From contig NZ_MUHD01000003.1 of NCBI RefSeq assembly GCF_002217395.1, positions 176,060-240,059 on the forward strand: DNA of 64,000 nucleotides, given 5' to 3'. How positions within the stretch are numbered: the stretch's first letter is position 1; each line of letters begins with the position of its first letter. Positions 7,944 through 15,270 of this stretch are shown here, in pieces. This DNA is from Flavobacterium plurextorum (GTDB lineage Bacteria > Bacteroidota > Bacteroidia > Flavobacteriales > Flavobacteriaceae). The notes below the pieces were generated by a model. That model was given only the letters and a program-made list of their open reading frames with translations, had not been told where the DNA came from and did no database searches. The position numbers and the translations under genes are program-made.

Positions 7944-9758
7944 CTAATTTTGCGTGGTATTCTCAGTGCTATTATTTTTAATATCATTTTTTGAATGAAA
8001 CTCTACATTTTTATCACTATGAGAAACAATCTCAGTATGACTTATTACATTTCGATCTTGTTTAGCTTCTGAATGAAAATCTCCATCAATCTGTTCGTGT
8101 GCTTTTCCTTTTATGTGCAGCATACTGTCTCCACCTACTTTAGTGGTTTGCATCATTCCAACTGTTGTAGATTTATTGACTCCCGCACTTTCTGTAATAT
8201 CTTGTTCTGCGGTAGATGTAATACTTCTTCCTGCTCTAATGATAACATCTTCTCCTGCATCTAATTCGATATTTTTTGGAGCTTTAAACCTAATGTTTCC
8301 GTCTCCATGAATCACTGCTATTGTCTGTCCTTTTTGGCTTTCAATTGTTATGTCACCAGTAGCATCATCAGAAATAATTCTGTTTCCGCTTCGGGTTTGT
8401 ATTACTTTTAAATCATTCTTTTCAGTAGCATAACCGCTTTTCGCCTGCCCGTTATAATGCGCCCCCATAACATAAGGATCTTGTGCATTTCCACCTTCAA
8501 AACCTACTAAAACTTCCTCGCCAATTTCAGGAATAAAGTAAAATCCTTTTCCTGCTCCAGTATGTGGCTGAATCATTCTAATCCACTGGCTTGTTTTGGT
8601 TCCTGATGCCCAGTAAAATTCTACTTTTACTCGCCCAAGTCCCTCGGGATCGTTGTTGTCTCTTATTTTGGCTGGTTGTGTTTCTGCTTTTGCAAAAACT
8701 TTTGTATTGGTATAATGTGGTGCCGAAACATCGTCTGGAATTGCTTTGAACTCGCAGGTATAATTACCATGTACTTCTGAGTGGTGTATGGCTTCTATAC
8801 AAACTAAATGGTGTTCTATGGTTTGGTTTACAATGATAAAAGTCTGTCCTAATCCTAAAGGAAAATAAGAGATTCCGCTGTAGTACACACTGTTTGCATC
8901 ACTTCCTGCTGTCTGCAGTGTGATCATTTCTTGTATTTCTTCTTTATTTTGTGCATTGTTGGTGTATGCTCCAACACTCAATTCGCCTTGTGTTACGGTG
9001 CTTTGGTTAAATCCTACAATAGAAGCAAAACTGTCTTTACTACCTGTAGCGGTTCTTTCTGATGCGTCACGAATGCCTGCTGCATTTTTATAATCATAAC
9101 CTGCTAATGAAATGTTATGCGCAATCATATTGGCTTGTATCTTAAAACTATGCATGGACGCTCCGTTGATGAGTTTAACCTTGGAGTTTTTAAGTTGTCC
9201 GAACTGCATGCGCATTCCGTCAAAATAAAACCATTGTCCATATCGGGCTGCCAGTCTTTTAAGAAATTCAAAATTGGTCTCATTGTACTGCGCCATATAA
9301 TTGAATTCTTTCAGATAAGTAGATCTAATAGCATCTCTCTGATAAAATTCTGTTGGCCCTTCTGATAATAGATCTACAACAATATCATCCATTCCTCTTT
9401 CTAGATAAGTTCTGGATTTTGGCACATCGTCAATTACTTTGCTGTGGCTTATTCCTGTAATATGCAGACCAACGGCACTGCCGTGCTTGTCTATTGAAGC
9501 GACCTCAGTAATGATTCCTTTACTCATCAGCCTGATTCCAGTCAGACTTTTGAAAGTAAAAATAACTTCATCACCAATGTATTTTCGCATGGCTTGCGCC
9601 TGATCAACGGGATTTATAACTGCTTTACCTGTATATTGCCAGACAAATGAAAAATGATGATGATCTGCCATTTTTTGTGAAAGCTGCAAATCGTAATAAA
9701 TAACATTTTTTTCAAAGGAACTTATTGAAATATGAACTTGATCTGAGAAATGTGCCAT
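7944..9758 (-). CDS. vgrG: Type VI secretion system spike protein VgrG
   Basis: VgrG-family tail-spike protein of 604 residues. The N-terminal gp27-like part (about 1-370) carries the typical FNYMAQYNETNFEFLKRLAARYGQWFYFDG segment (given here in part as YNETNFEFLKRLA). Then comes the OB-fold/gp5 part (about 375-460) with DPEGLGRVKVEFYW, WIRMIQPHTG, GKGFYFIPEIGEEVLVGF and DPYVMGAHYNG. A beta-prism stalk of short repeats (about 470-604) ends in a polar, low-complexity tail. It belongs to the Bacteroidota subtype iii system. No other T6SS structural gene is nearby, so this is an orphan spike-effector-immunity cassette that relies on a main locus elsewhere. Confidence 0.93.
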   Translation of the reverse strand: MAHFSDQVHISISSFEKNVIYYDLQLSQKMADHHHFSFVWQYTGKAVINPVDQAQAMRKYIGDEVIFTFKSLTGIRLMSKGIITEVASIDKHGSAVGLHITGISHSKVIDDVPKSRTYLERGMDDIVVDLLSEGPTEFYQRDAIRSTYLKEFNYMAQYNETNFEFLKRLAARYGQWFYFDGMRMQFGQLKNSKVKLINGASMHSFKIQANMIAHNISLAGYDYKNAAGIRDASERTATGSKDSFASIVGFNQSTVTQGELSVGAYTNNAQNKEEIQEMITLQTAGSDANSVYYSGISYFPLGLGQTFIIVNQTIEHHLVCIEAIHHSEVHGNYTCEFKAIPDDVSAPHYTNTKVFAKAETQPAKIRDNNDPEGLGRVKVEFYWASGTKTSQWIRMIQPHTGAGKGFYFIPEIGEEVLVGFEGGNAQDPYVMGAHYNGQAKSGYATEKNDLKVIQTRSGNRIISDDATGDITIESQKGQTIAVIHGDGNIRFKAPKNIELDAGEDVIIRAGRSITSTAEQDITESAGVNKSTTVGMMQTTKVGGDSMLHIKGKAHEQIDGDFHSEAKQDRNVISHTEIVSHSDKNVEFHSKNDIKNNSTENTTQN

Positions 9759-9839
9759 AATTAGTTAGAATAGAGGTTAGCTATTTAAATGGTTGATTCG
9801 TTTTGAAACGAAATCGATTAAATAAATATAAAGTTCTAA

Positions 9840-9868
9840 CAAACTAATAAACGCCCGTAAAAGGCAAA
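9840..9868 (-). promoter_or_regulatory. vgrG promoter
   Basis: On the minus strand, TTTG (9865-9868) lies 17 bp upstream of TTAGTTTG (9840-9847). This matches the Bacteroidota -33/-7 pattern with one mismatch and leaves a 5' leader of about 75 nt. A hairpin-like GATTCGTTT/AAACGAAATC element lies within that leader (near 9795-9815). Confidence 0.55.
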
Positions 9869-9932
9869 AGAATAACAGAATAGGACACAATCATATAAAA
9901 TACCAATTGTGTAAATGCAAATTAATATCAAG

Positions 9933-9973
9933 AACTCCTGCATTATTTGTAGGAGTTTTTTATTTGTTTGTAG
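9933..9973 (+). repeat. 41-bp direct repeat, right copy (orphan terminator)
   Basis: Identical over 41 bases to 6211-6251. Here the hairpin terminates no plus-strand gene, because the neighbouring vgrG is read on the minus strand. It therefore looks like a duplicated border rather than a functional terminator. The rest of the gap 9759-10306 holds the vgrG promoter and the promoter of the Crp/Fnr gene; nothing else is recognised. Confidence 0.85.
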
Positions 9974-10146
9974 GCGGTAAACCTAAAAATAAGATCTTTT
10001 TTGTATTTTAAAAGACAGAAAGTACTCCGAAAAAATGTTTTTAATGTTCCTCCAATTCAAAGAAAACCCAGTATAACTGACTTTACATAAAAAACTAATA
10101 ATTAACAAATTACAAATATTTTCACGCTATCAATTACTTTAAGAAA

Positions 10147-10190
10147 CTAACAATTATCATGTTTTGAATTTTAATAAATTCATTCCTTTG
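10147..10190 (+). promoter_or_regulatory. Probable promoter of the Crp/Fnr gene with a degenerate FNR-like box
   Basis: TTCCTTTG (10183-10190) is a near-match to TAnnTTTG, with TTTG at 10163-10166 as a possible -33. A half-conserved box, CTAAC-N4-ATCAT (10147-10160), has its centre 36.5 bp from the end of the -7 element. That is the same spacing as the stronger FNR-like sites in this window and suggests autoregulation. The left half-site is poor. Confidence 0.4.
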
Positions 10191-10306
10191 TGTGACTCAA
10201 CAAATACCACAAACCAACCACCGCATAATGTATAAGAGTAGTAAGCATAGAATTAAAAAAACAGATAATCACGCATCGTTTATTAATAAAGTAAATATTG
10301 ATAAAA

Positions 10307-10903
10307 ATGCACATTGATACTGATTTGCTGTATACTTGGGGAGCAGTTGCCAAAAAGGTTCCAAAAAATGCCATCATTTTTTATGAAAATGATCCTGCTT
10401 TATCATTTTTTCAAATTTTAGAAGGAACGGTGAAAATGAGTTATACTAACGAAGACGGCAAAGATCTAACTATTGGTGTATTTAAAGAAGGTGACAGTTT
10501 TGGAGAACCGCCGCTAATTATTGGTGAGCCATATCCTGCATCAGCTTTAGCGCAAACAGATTGTGTCATTTTAAAACTTTCTAGAGTTAATTTCTTTTCT
10601 TTTCTGGAAGAAAATCCTGAAGCGCAAAAGAAAATACTAAAACTATTTGCCTCAAGAATTTATAATAAAATTGTCTTCTCAAAAAACATAATCAATCATA
10701 AGCCGGAACATCGCATACAATATTTTTTGGATAATTTTAAAAGACAGCATTGCACAAAAGTGAATCAAAAAATAAAAATTCCTTATACCCGCCAAGAAAT
10801 TGCTGATTTTACCGGATTAAGAGTTGAAACCGTAATTAGAACTTTGACTTTCATGAAAAAGAACAAAAAAATTGAAATCATTGATCACAAATTATTCTAC
10901 TAG
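10307..10903 (+). CDS. Crp/Fnr family transcriptional regulator (denitrification-type candidate)
   Basis: A 198-residue regulator. The cyclic-nucleotide-binding-like beta-roll (about 10-125) is followed by a winged HTH (about 150-198): YTRQEIADFTGLRVETVIRTL. The recognition helix reads E-T-V-I-R. It keeps the Glu and Arg that contact DNA in FNR but has Ile in place of Ser. The protein lacks the four-cysteine cluster of classical FNR, so any oxygen or NO sensing would be indirect or haem-based, as in DNR. The start is ATG at 10307; a TTG three codons upstream is less likely. It lies beside the nos operon and is the best candidate to read the TATGAT-N4-ATCATA sites. That pairing is inference. 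Confidence 0.85.
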   Translation: MHIDTDLLYTWGAVAKKVPKNAIIFYENDPALSFFQILEGTVKMSYTNEDGKDLTIGVFKEGDSFGEPPLIIGEPYPASALAQTDCVILKLSRVNFFSFLEENPEAQKKILKLFASRIYNKIVFSKNIINHKPEHRIQYFLDNFKRQHCTKVNQKIKIPYTRQEIADFTGLRVETVIRTLTFMKKNKKIEIIDHKLFY

Positions 10904-10925
10904 AACGTCTAAAAAATTGTTGCTG

Positions 10926-10970
10926 TATGACTCAAATCATAATCTATGCTCCAAATATTCACGTCCTTTG
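10926..10970 (+). promoter_or_regulatory. FNR-like box and promoter with no protein gene downstream
   Basis: TATGAC-TCAA-ATCATA (10926-10941) matches the nos and nadA boxes in 11 of 12 arm bases. A TTTG ending at 10970 lies 36.5 bp from its centre, as in the other sites. The first two bases of the -7 are poor (GTCCTTTG). The only thing downstream before the terminator is about 80 nt without an ORF. Confidence 0.5.
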
Positions 10971-10975
10971 AGGAA

Positions 10976-11057
10976 AGGTTAAATGATAAATTATTAATTC
11001 AAACTTCATAACGTTTTAAAGTAAAAAAGCGGGAACTACAAAAGTTCCCGCTTTTTT
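10976..11057 (+). ncRNA. Putative FNR-controlled small RNA
   Basis: Predicted from context only. A transcript starting about six bases after the -7 element would run roughly 80 nt and end at a strong intrinsic terminator. Its only ATG (10984) opens a four-codon ORF, so it is unlikely to be an mRNA. It is analogous in logic to the FNR-induced sRNA FnrS of enterobacteria, without sequence similarity claimed. Confidence 0.35.
11023..11057. terminator. Bidirectional terminator
   Basis: A 15-bp perfect stem (AAAAAAGCGGGAACT and its complement) with a five-base loop. A- and T-runs make it work on both strands. It ends the nos/globin operon on the minus strand and the putative sRNA on the plus strand. 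Confidence 0.88.
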
Positions 11058-11457
11058 AACTTATTACTTTATTCATCATTGCTTTTGAGATATTGTCAGC
11101 TCTAATTTTAATTTCTCTAGCTTTTTCTCCTTCAAACAAATCATCGACCGTTTTTTTCCACAATTTCGTCCAGTGTTTAAAATGTGCCTCGGTCAAAAGG
11201 CTCTTCTGATTTAACATTCGGTGTTTCATCATTGGGTTTCCATCAAAGTTTCCTGTATGAAAAAGAATATTATCCCAAAAATCATACATTATCGGAAGAT
11301 GTTTTTCCCAGTTCACAGCAGCTACTTCAGTAAATAAATAACCAATCGTAGGATCAGTTCTAATTTTTAGATAAAAAGCATCTACCAGTATTATAATATC
11401 GTCTTTTCCCTTAATATCTGTTTTCATCTTTCTATTTGTTTCTTCATTTGTGTTCAA
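11056..11457 (-). CDS. Group III truncated haemoglobin
   Basis: A 133-residue 2-on-2 globin. Family features seen are FYLKIRTDPTIGYLF in the B-helix region, F-W-D-N-I-L-F-H-T-G then GNPMMKHRML (E/F region with the haem-ligand His), and HFKHWTKLWKKTVDDLFEG (G/H helices). Group III truncated globins bind O2 or NO, and a role in NO detoxification is plausible here. It is the last gene of the nos operon, 7 bp after nosY, so it is probably expressed under denitrifying conditions. An internal Met at residue 11 could also serve as start. Confidence 0.88.
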   Translation of the reverse strand: MNTNEETNRKMKTDIKGKDDIIILVDAFYLKIRTDPTIGYLFTEVAAVNWEKHLPIMYDFWDNILFHTGNFDGNPMMKHRMLNQKSLLTEAHFKHWTKLWKKTVDDLFEGEKAREIKIRADNISKAMMNKVIS

Positions 11458-11464
11458 AATACTT

Positions 11465-12232
11465 TTACAAATCTTTTTTATTAAACTTTTTAAGAGAAAT
11501 AAAAAACGGAATTCCTATCCAAAGCAGCAATAATAAAAACGATAGTATCAGTCCAATTGTTGTTCCAAAAAAATCTTTAAAAATGGCTCCTGTATATCCC
11601 ATCATTGCCGATTGATCGAGATGCAGTAATATTTGAATACGTGCCAAATCTATAGGACTCAATGCGGTTACACCTACCATAGCTTTCTCAATAGGATATT
11701 CGGAAAACTGAAAAAGCAAAAACAATACTACGGCATCAAAAAGCATGGCAAAATAAAGCCAGAACATTATAGCAACTCCAATTCCTTTTGCTTTGTCTCT
11801 TGCATAAATACAGCTCAAAAAAGCCAATGAGACAAAAACTACTGAAATGAGACAACCCACCAAAAGCATCATAAATCCAACTATACCTGGTGCATTAATT
11901 AAAAGCGGAATTCCAGCTCCAAGAAAAAATGCGGTAACCATTGCAATCGAAAGACCTGCAAATAAACTAATCCAGATTTTTTTTCTCTTTAAAGGCTGAC
12001 TCAGTAAAAGTTCAATAAATTCGGCACTATTATAAAGATAAATCGTAGAAAATAATATCGATACTAAAGGTACTGTAAACAAAATTACATTCAATATAGT
12101 AAGCAGTCCTTTGGCTGAATTGTCTTCTAATCCGAATGATCCCCAAGAAAGTAACGCTAAAATAATGGTGTAACTAACAACAATCTTATTTTTAAGTATA
12201 TCTAGTAAAACAATTTTAATTATTCTGTTCAT
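11465..12232 (-). CDS. nosY: ABC transporter permease for nitrous oxide reductase maturation
   Basis: Integral membrane protein of 255 residues with six hydrophobic segments (about 15-33, 43-66, 98-118, 125-147, 160-180, 225-248). It has the ABC-2 permease layout of NosY. It forms a transporter with the overlapping NosF ATPase (17-bp overlap) and periplasmic NosD. In known systems NosDFY supplies sulfur and copper handling for assembly of the CuZ centre of NosZ. Position in the nosZ-L-D-F-Y order is the main evidence for the specific name. Confidence 0.88.
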   Translation of the reverse strand: MNRIIKIVLLDILKNKIVVSYTIILALLSWGSFGLEDNSAKGLLTILNVILFTVPLVSILFSTIYLYNSAEFIELLLSQPLKRKKIWISLFAGLSIAMVTAFFLGAGIPLLINAPGIVGFMMLLVGCLISVVFVSLAFLSCIYARDKAKGIGVAIMFWLYFAMLFDAVVLFLLFQFSEYPIEKAMVGVTALSPIDLARIQILLHLDQSAMMGYTGAIFKDFFGTTIGLILSFLLLLLWIGIPFFISLKKFNKKDL

Positions 12233-12938
12233 GATGTTTCTCTTTTAAGATTGCGGCTATGGCTTTTGAGATTTTGCTTTCGCCTGTGTATTCAAGTAAA
12301 TCGCTGATGGTTTTATGAAAATGTACTTTTCCATCCTGCATGAAAATAATCTGAGTGATCATATCATCGAGTTCACTTAATAAATGTGATGTTATTAAAA
12401 TTAATTTTCCAGCGTCACGTTCTTTTAGAATCTTTTCTTTGAGAATTTCAGACGCTAATGGATCTAATCCTGCTGTAGGCTCATCAAGTATAAGAACATC
12501 AGGATTAAAAAGAAAAGCCAGTGCTGCACTTACCTTTTGCGTTGTTCCGCCAGAAAGCGTGCGCATTTGTTTAGCATACATTTTGTCAAGATTAAAGGCT
12601 TTTATCAAATCTTCGTCTAAAACTGTTTTTGAATTTCTAATTTCTTTAATAATACTGATTATCTGGCCTATTTCCATATTATCAGGATATCTCCCAATCT
12701 GCGGCATATACCCGATTTTATTTCTGTAATTAAACTCTTTTAAAATAGAATTTTCATTAAACAAAATATCACCGTTATCAGGAAGTACCATTCCAAGAAT
12801 AGATTTAATGAGAGTTGTTTTTCCGCATCCGTTAGGACCAATCAATGCAATGCATTCTCCCTTTTTAAATTCAAGGTTTACATTTTCTAACACTTGAAGT
12901 TTTCCAAACTTTTTGCTTATATTTTTTATAGTAATCAT
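12216..12938 (-). CDS. nosF: ABC transporter ATP-binding protein NosF
   Basis: Cytoplasmic ATPase of 240 residues. It has Walker A GPNGCGKTT (about 34-42), Q-loop region GYMPQIGRYPD, signature LSGGTTQKV, Walker B VLILDEPTAGLDP and a switch His in LITSHLLSEL. It overlaps nosD by 4 bp and nosY by 17 bp, so the three are translationally coupled. It energises the NosDFY maturation complex. Confidence 0.92.
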   Translation of the reverse strand: MITIKNISKKFGKLQVLENVNLEFKKGECIALIGPNGCGKTTLIKSILGMVLPDNGDILFNENSILKEFNYRNKIGYMPQIGRYPDNMEIGQIISIIKEIRNSKTVLDEDLIKAFNLDKMYAKQMRTLSGGTTQKVSAALAFLFNPDVLILDEPTAGLDPLASEILKEKILKERDAGKLILITSHLLSELDDMITQIIFMQDGKVHFHKTISDLLEYTGESKISKAIAAILKEKHHEQNN

Positions 12939-14167
12939 AAAATGAGAGATTTCATAAATGGGGTTTCATCAATAAAATTATCAGGCGTAATACTTGGCAG
13001 TACTTTCTCTGATTTGTCTAGCAGCGTAATCATAAAACTCCTGAATAAAAGCATTGCCGAAGGATTATTCTCGGTAAGAACAGCAAAAAGACTCAATGGA
13101 TGAAAAGGCACATCACCAACTCCATCTTTATTAAGATCATATCCCTCATACTTATCCCAATAATTACTATTGAAATGATTTAAAACGAGACTGCCGTTGG
13201 TACTGATATCAAAAGTATTGGCAAGAAAGTTATTGAATGAGATTTCGTTATCCATACAACTTGCCTGAATCTTCATTCCCCAGCCATTGTCTTTAAATAT
13301 GTTATGATTAAGCATTACTCTGCTCGTTCCTTCCATATAGATTCCAGAAGTATTACGTATAAATTTGTTTCCTATAATATAGCTGTCTGCAATCTCTTTC
13401 AACAGTAAACCATAGGCGGCGTCTCCCCAGTTTTCTTCAAAATAATTGTTAAACATTTTTACATTTTTGGTAAACATTACTGCCACTCCTGCCCCATTGT
13501 TTTTAAATACATTTGAGATGTACGAATCGTCATTAGAAAACATAAAATGCAGTCCGTATCGAATATTTCCTTTAGAAATGTTTCTCCAGATAATTGAATT
13601 CGAAACAAACTCAAAATAAATACCGTCGCGATGCCCGGAAATTCTGTTTCCGATAATCTTCATACTATCGCTTTTCCAACAATGAATTCCGTTTCCTATA
13701 CGTTGTTCTTCTTTTTGATGCGCTTTTATCGTGTTATTTTCAATTACACAGCTGCTCCCTTTTTGAGCGTAGATGCCAAAAAAATTATTTTCAAGTATAT
13801 TATTCTTTACCGTTACACCAATTTTGTCGTAAATTTTAATTCCGCAAGGATCGTTCAGCGAACCGTAACCAGAATCAATTACTTTAAAACCAGATACAAC
13901 AACACTATCAGCTTTGATAGAAACCACTTCATATTTTCTTTGTCCATCAAGAATTGGAAAATCCTTTCCTTGCAGCACAATTCTTTTATTGATCTCGATA
14001 TTTCCCTCGCGATACACTCCTTTATAAACCAAGATTGTATCGCCAGGGTTTGCCAGATCAATAGCTTTTTTTATACTTTTTATTACCTTGTTTTTTCCAA
14101 CCTCAATAGTCTGTGACTGCAGATTTAAATAAAACAGTGATAGAAAAAGACAGAGAAATAATTTCAT
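12935..14167 (-). CDS. nosD: Periplasmic nitrous oxide reductase maturation protein NosD
   Basis: Secreted right-handed parallel beta-helix protein of 410 residues with a signal peptide (cut near LQSQ). Many short PbH1/CASH-type turns are visible (ILENNFFGIYAQKG, NTIKAHQ, NRISGHRDGIYFE, SKGNIRYGLHFMFSNDD). The family GLHFMFSNDD and NAWGD-like segments (here ENWGDAAYGLLLK) are typical of NosD. NosD works with NosF/NosY in CuZ assembly. It lies between nosL (33 bp upstream) and nosF (overlapping). Confidence 0.92.
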   Translation of the reverse strand: MKLFLCLFLSLFYLNLQSQTIEVGKNKVIKSIKKAIDLANPGDTILVYKGVYREGNIEINKRIVLQGKDFPILDGQRKYEVVSIKADSVVVSGFKVIDSGYGSLNDPCGIKIYDKIGVTVKNNILENNFFGIYAQKGSSCVIENNTIKAHQKEEQRIGNGIHCWKSDSMKIIGNRISGHRDGIYFEFVSNSIIWRNISKGNIRYGLHFMFSNDDSYISNVFKNNGAGVAVMFTKNVKMFNNYFEENWGDAAYGLLLKEIADSYIIGNKFIRNTSGIYMEGTSRVMLNHNIFKDNGWGMKIQASCMDNEISFNNFLANTFDISTNGSLVLNHFNSNYWDKYEGYDLNKDGVGDVPFHPLSLFAVLTENNPSAMLLFRSFMITLLDKSEKVLPSITPDNFIDETPFMKSLIL

Positions 14168-14200
14168 ATTATTTTAATTGTGTTTTGAGTTGTTGTTCCC

Positions 14201-15208
14201 TTATTTTTCAATAAAAGTGCTCCATTCTTTTTCTTGTCCTTGGGATTCTGCTTCGAATGCTTTTGCTTGACTTTTATTAGTAAATGCAGCAATGTTTCCA
14301 TTCATTGGACTTTTAATTGCGCCTCCAGAGACATAGAAAGCTTTTTCGGCAGGAATCAATTCATTTTCTAAAGTGTAATCATGAACGTAGTATCCCTTAA
14401 CTTTTAGTTCTGGATTTTCCTTCGTATAATTAACCATACAAGCAATATCATCAAATTTATAGGCTCGGCCTTTTTCAGTAATAATCTCGGCACCATGTTT
14501 TCCATCTGTAATTCCCATTTTACAAAAATCGCAATTGTCCGTATTCAGTTTAATTGGAACTGGTTTATCATTTGCACATGAAGAAAATAAAACGGCCAAT
14601 ATTGCGATACTCAATACTGTTTTTGTTTTGAAAAAAAACATTTTCTTTTGTTTTAGCACAGCAAGAAAAAGCAAAACTCCAGCAGTAATCAACATCCATC
14701 CGCCAATATCTGGTATAGAGTATGCACCAAAATTAAGCAGTTGTTTATAACCTAAAACAGGTGGTTGATATGCCATTCCGGGTACGCGTATTGCAGCATT
14801 TGGATCTAAATTATGACCATACTCATAATTCCATCGGTAAAAATCAAGACCTGCAGCAATTCCAAAAAGAACAAACGAACCAAAGAGTGTATATAAAATC
14901 TTTTCGTTTTTATAAAATATACAGCCCAAAGCGATAACACCAAAAAAGCCTAAAATGATAGGAAGAATTGTAAACTCAATAAAATCCTCGGAGTGCAGGG
15001 TTTTCATTCCAATGTAATGATTAAGCCCATTTATAATCTCTACATCACCCGCAATTTTAGAAGCATGAAGTTTTAAAACCAATCCTTCAGGATATTGAGG
15101 TGCAGTTAATTCAATTTTCCACATGGGCACAAAAATGGATCCAATAAACAGTAATCCTGATAACAAGAGTACTATTTTAGAAAATCTTGAAAGTGTATTA
15201 TTTCTCAT
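14201..15208 (-). CDS. nosL: NosL copper chaperone fused to an N-terminal membrane domain
   Basis: A 335-residue protein in two parts. Residues 1-188 form a membrane domain with about four segments (11-29, 78-98, 104-124, 168-186). Residues 190-335 are NosL: a second signal-like segment starting at Met190, an internal lipobox ending LFSSC (Cys211), then CDFCKM (Cys226, Cys229, Met231), the copper-binding motif. GRAYKFDDIACMV and FYVSGG follow. NosL delivers copper for NosZ maturation. Met190 could be a second translation start giving a normal NosL lipoprotein. The fused form agrees with one uninterrupted frame. Confidence 0.88.
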   Translation of the reverse strand: MRNNTLSRFSKIVLLLSGLLFIGSIFVPMWKIELTAPQYPEGLVLKLHASKIAGDVEIINGLNHYIGMKTLHSEDFIEFTILPIILGFFGVIALGCIFYKNEKILYTLFGSFVLFGIAAGLDFYRWNYEYGHNLDPNAAIRVPGMAYQPPVLGYKQLLNFGAYSIPDIGGWMLITAGVLLFLAVLKQKKMFFFKTKTVLSIAILAVLFSSCANDKPVPIKLNTDNCDFCKMGITDGKHGAEIITEKGRAYKFDDIACMVNYTKENPELKVKGYYVHDYTLENELIPAEKAFYVSGGAIKSPMNGNIAAFTNKSQAKAFEAESQGQEKEWSTFIEK

Positions 15209-15270
15209 AATAATTCAAAATAAAAAAGGGAACAAAGAATATGCTCTGTCCCCCTTTACTTGGTTAGTAG

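Noticed and set aside
6211..9973. The 41-bp repeats as attachment sites of an integrative element
   Set aside because: No integrase, transposase or tRNA gene is present and the repeat is itself a terminator; homologous exchange is a simpler reading.
12355..12729. 124-codon plus-strand ORF opposite nosF
   Set aside because: It overlaps an ABC ATPase with all motifs intact; the reverse translation of those motifs explains the open frame.
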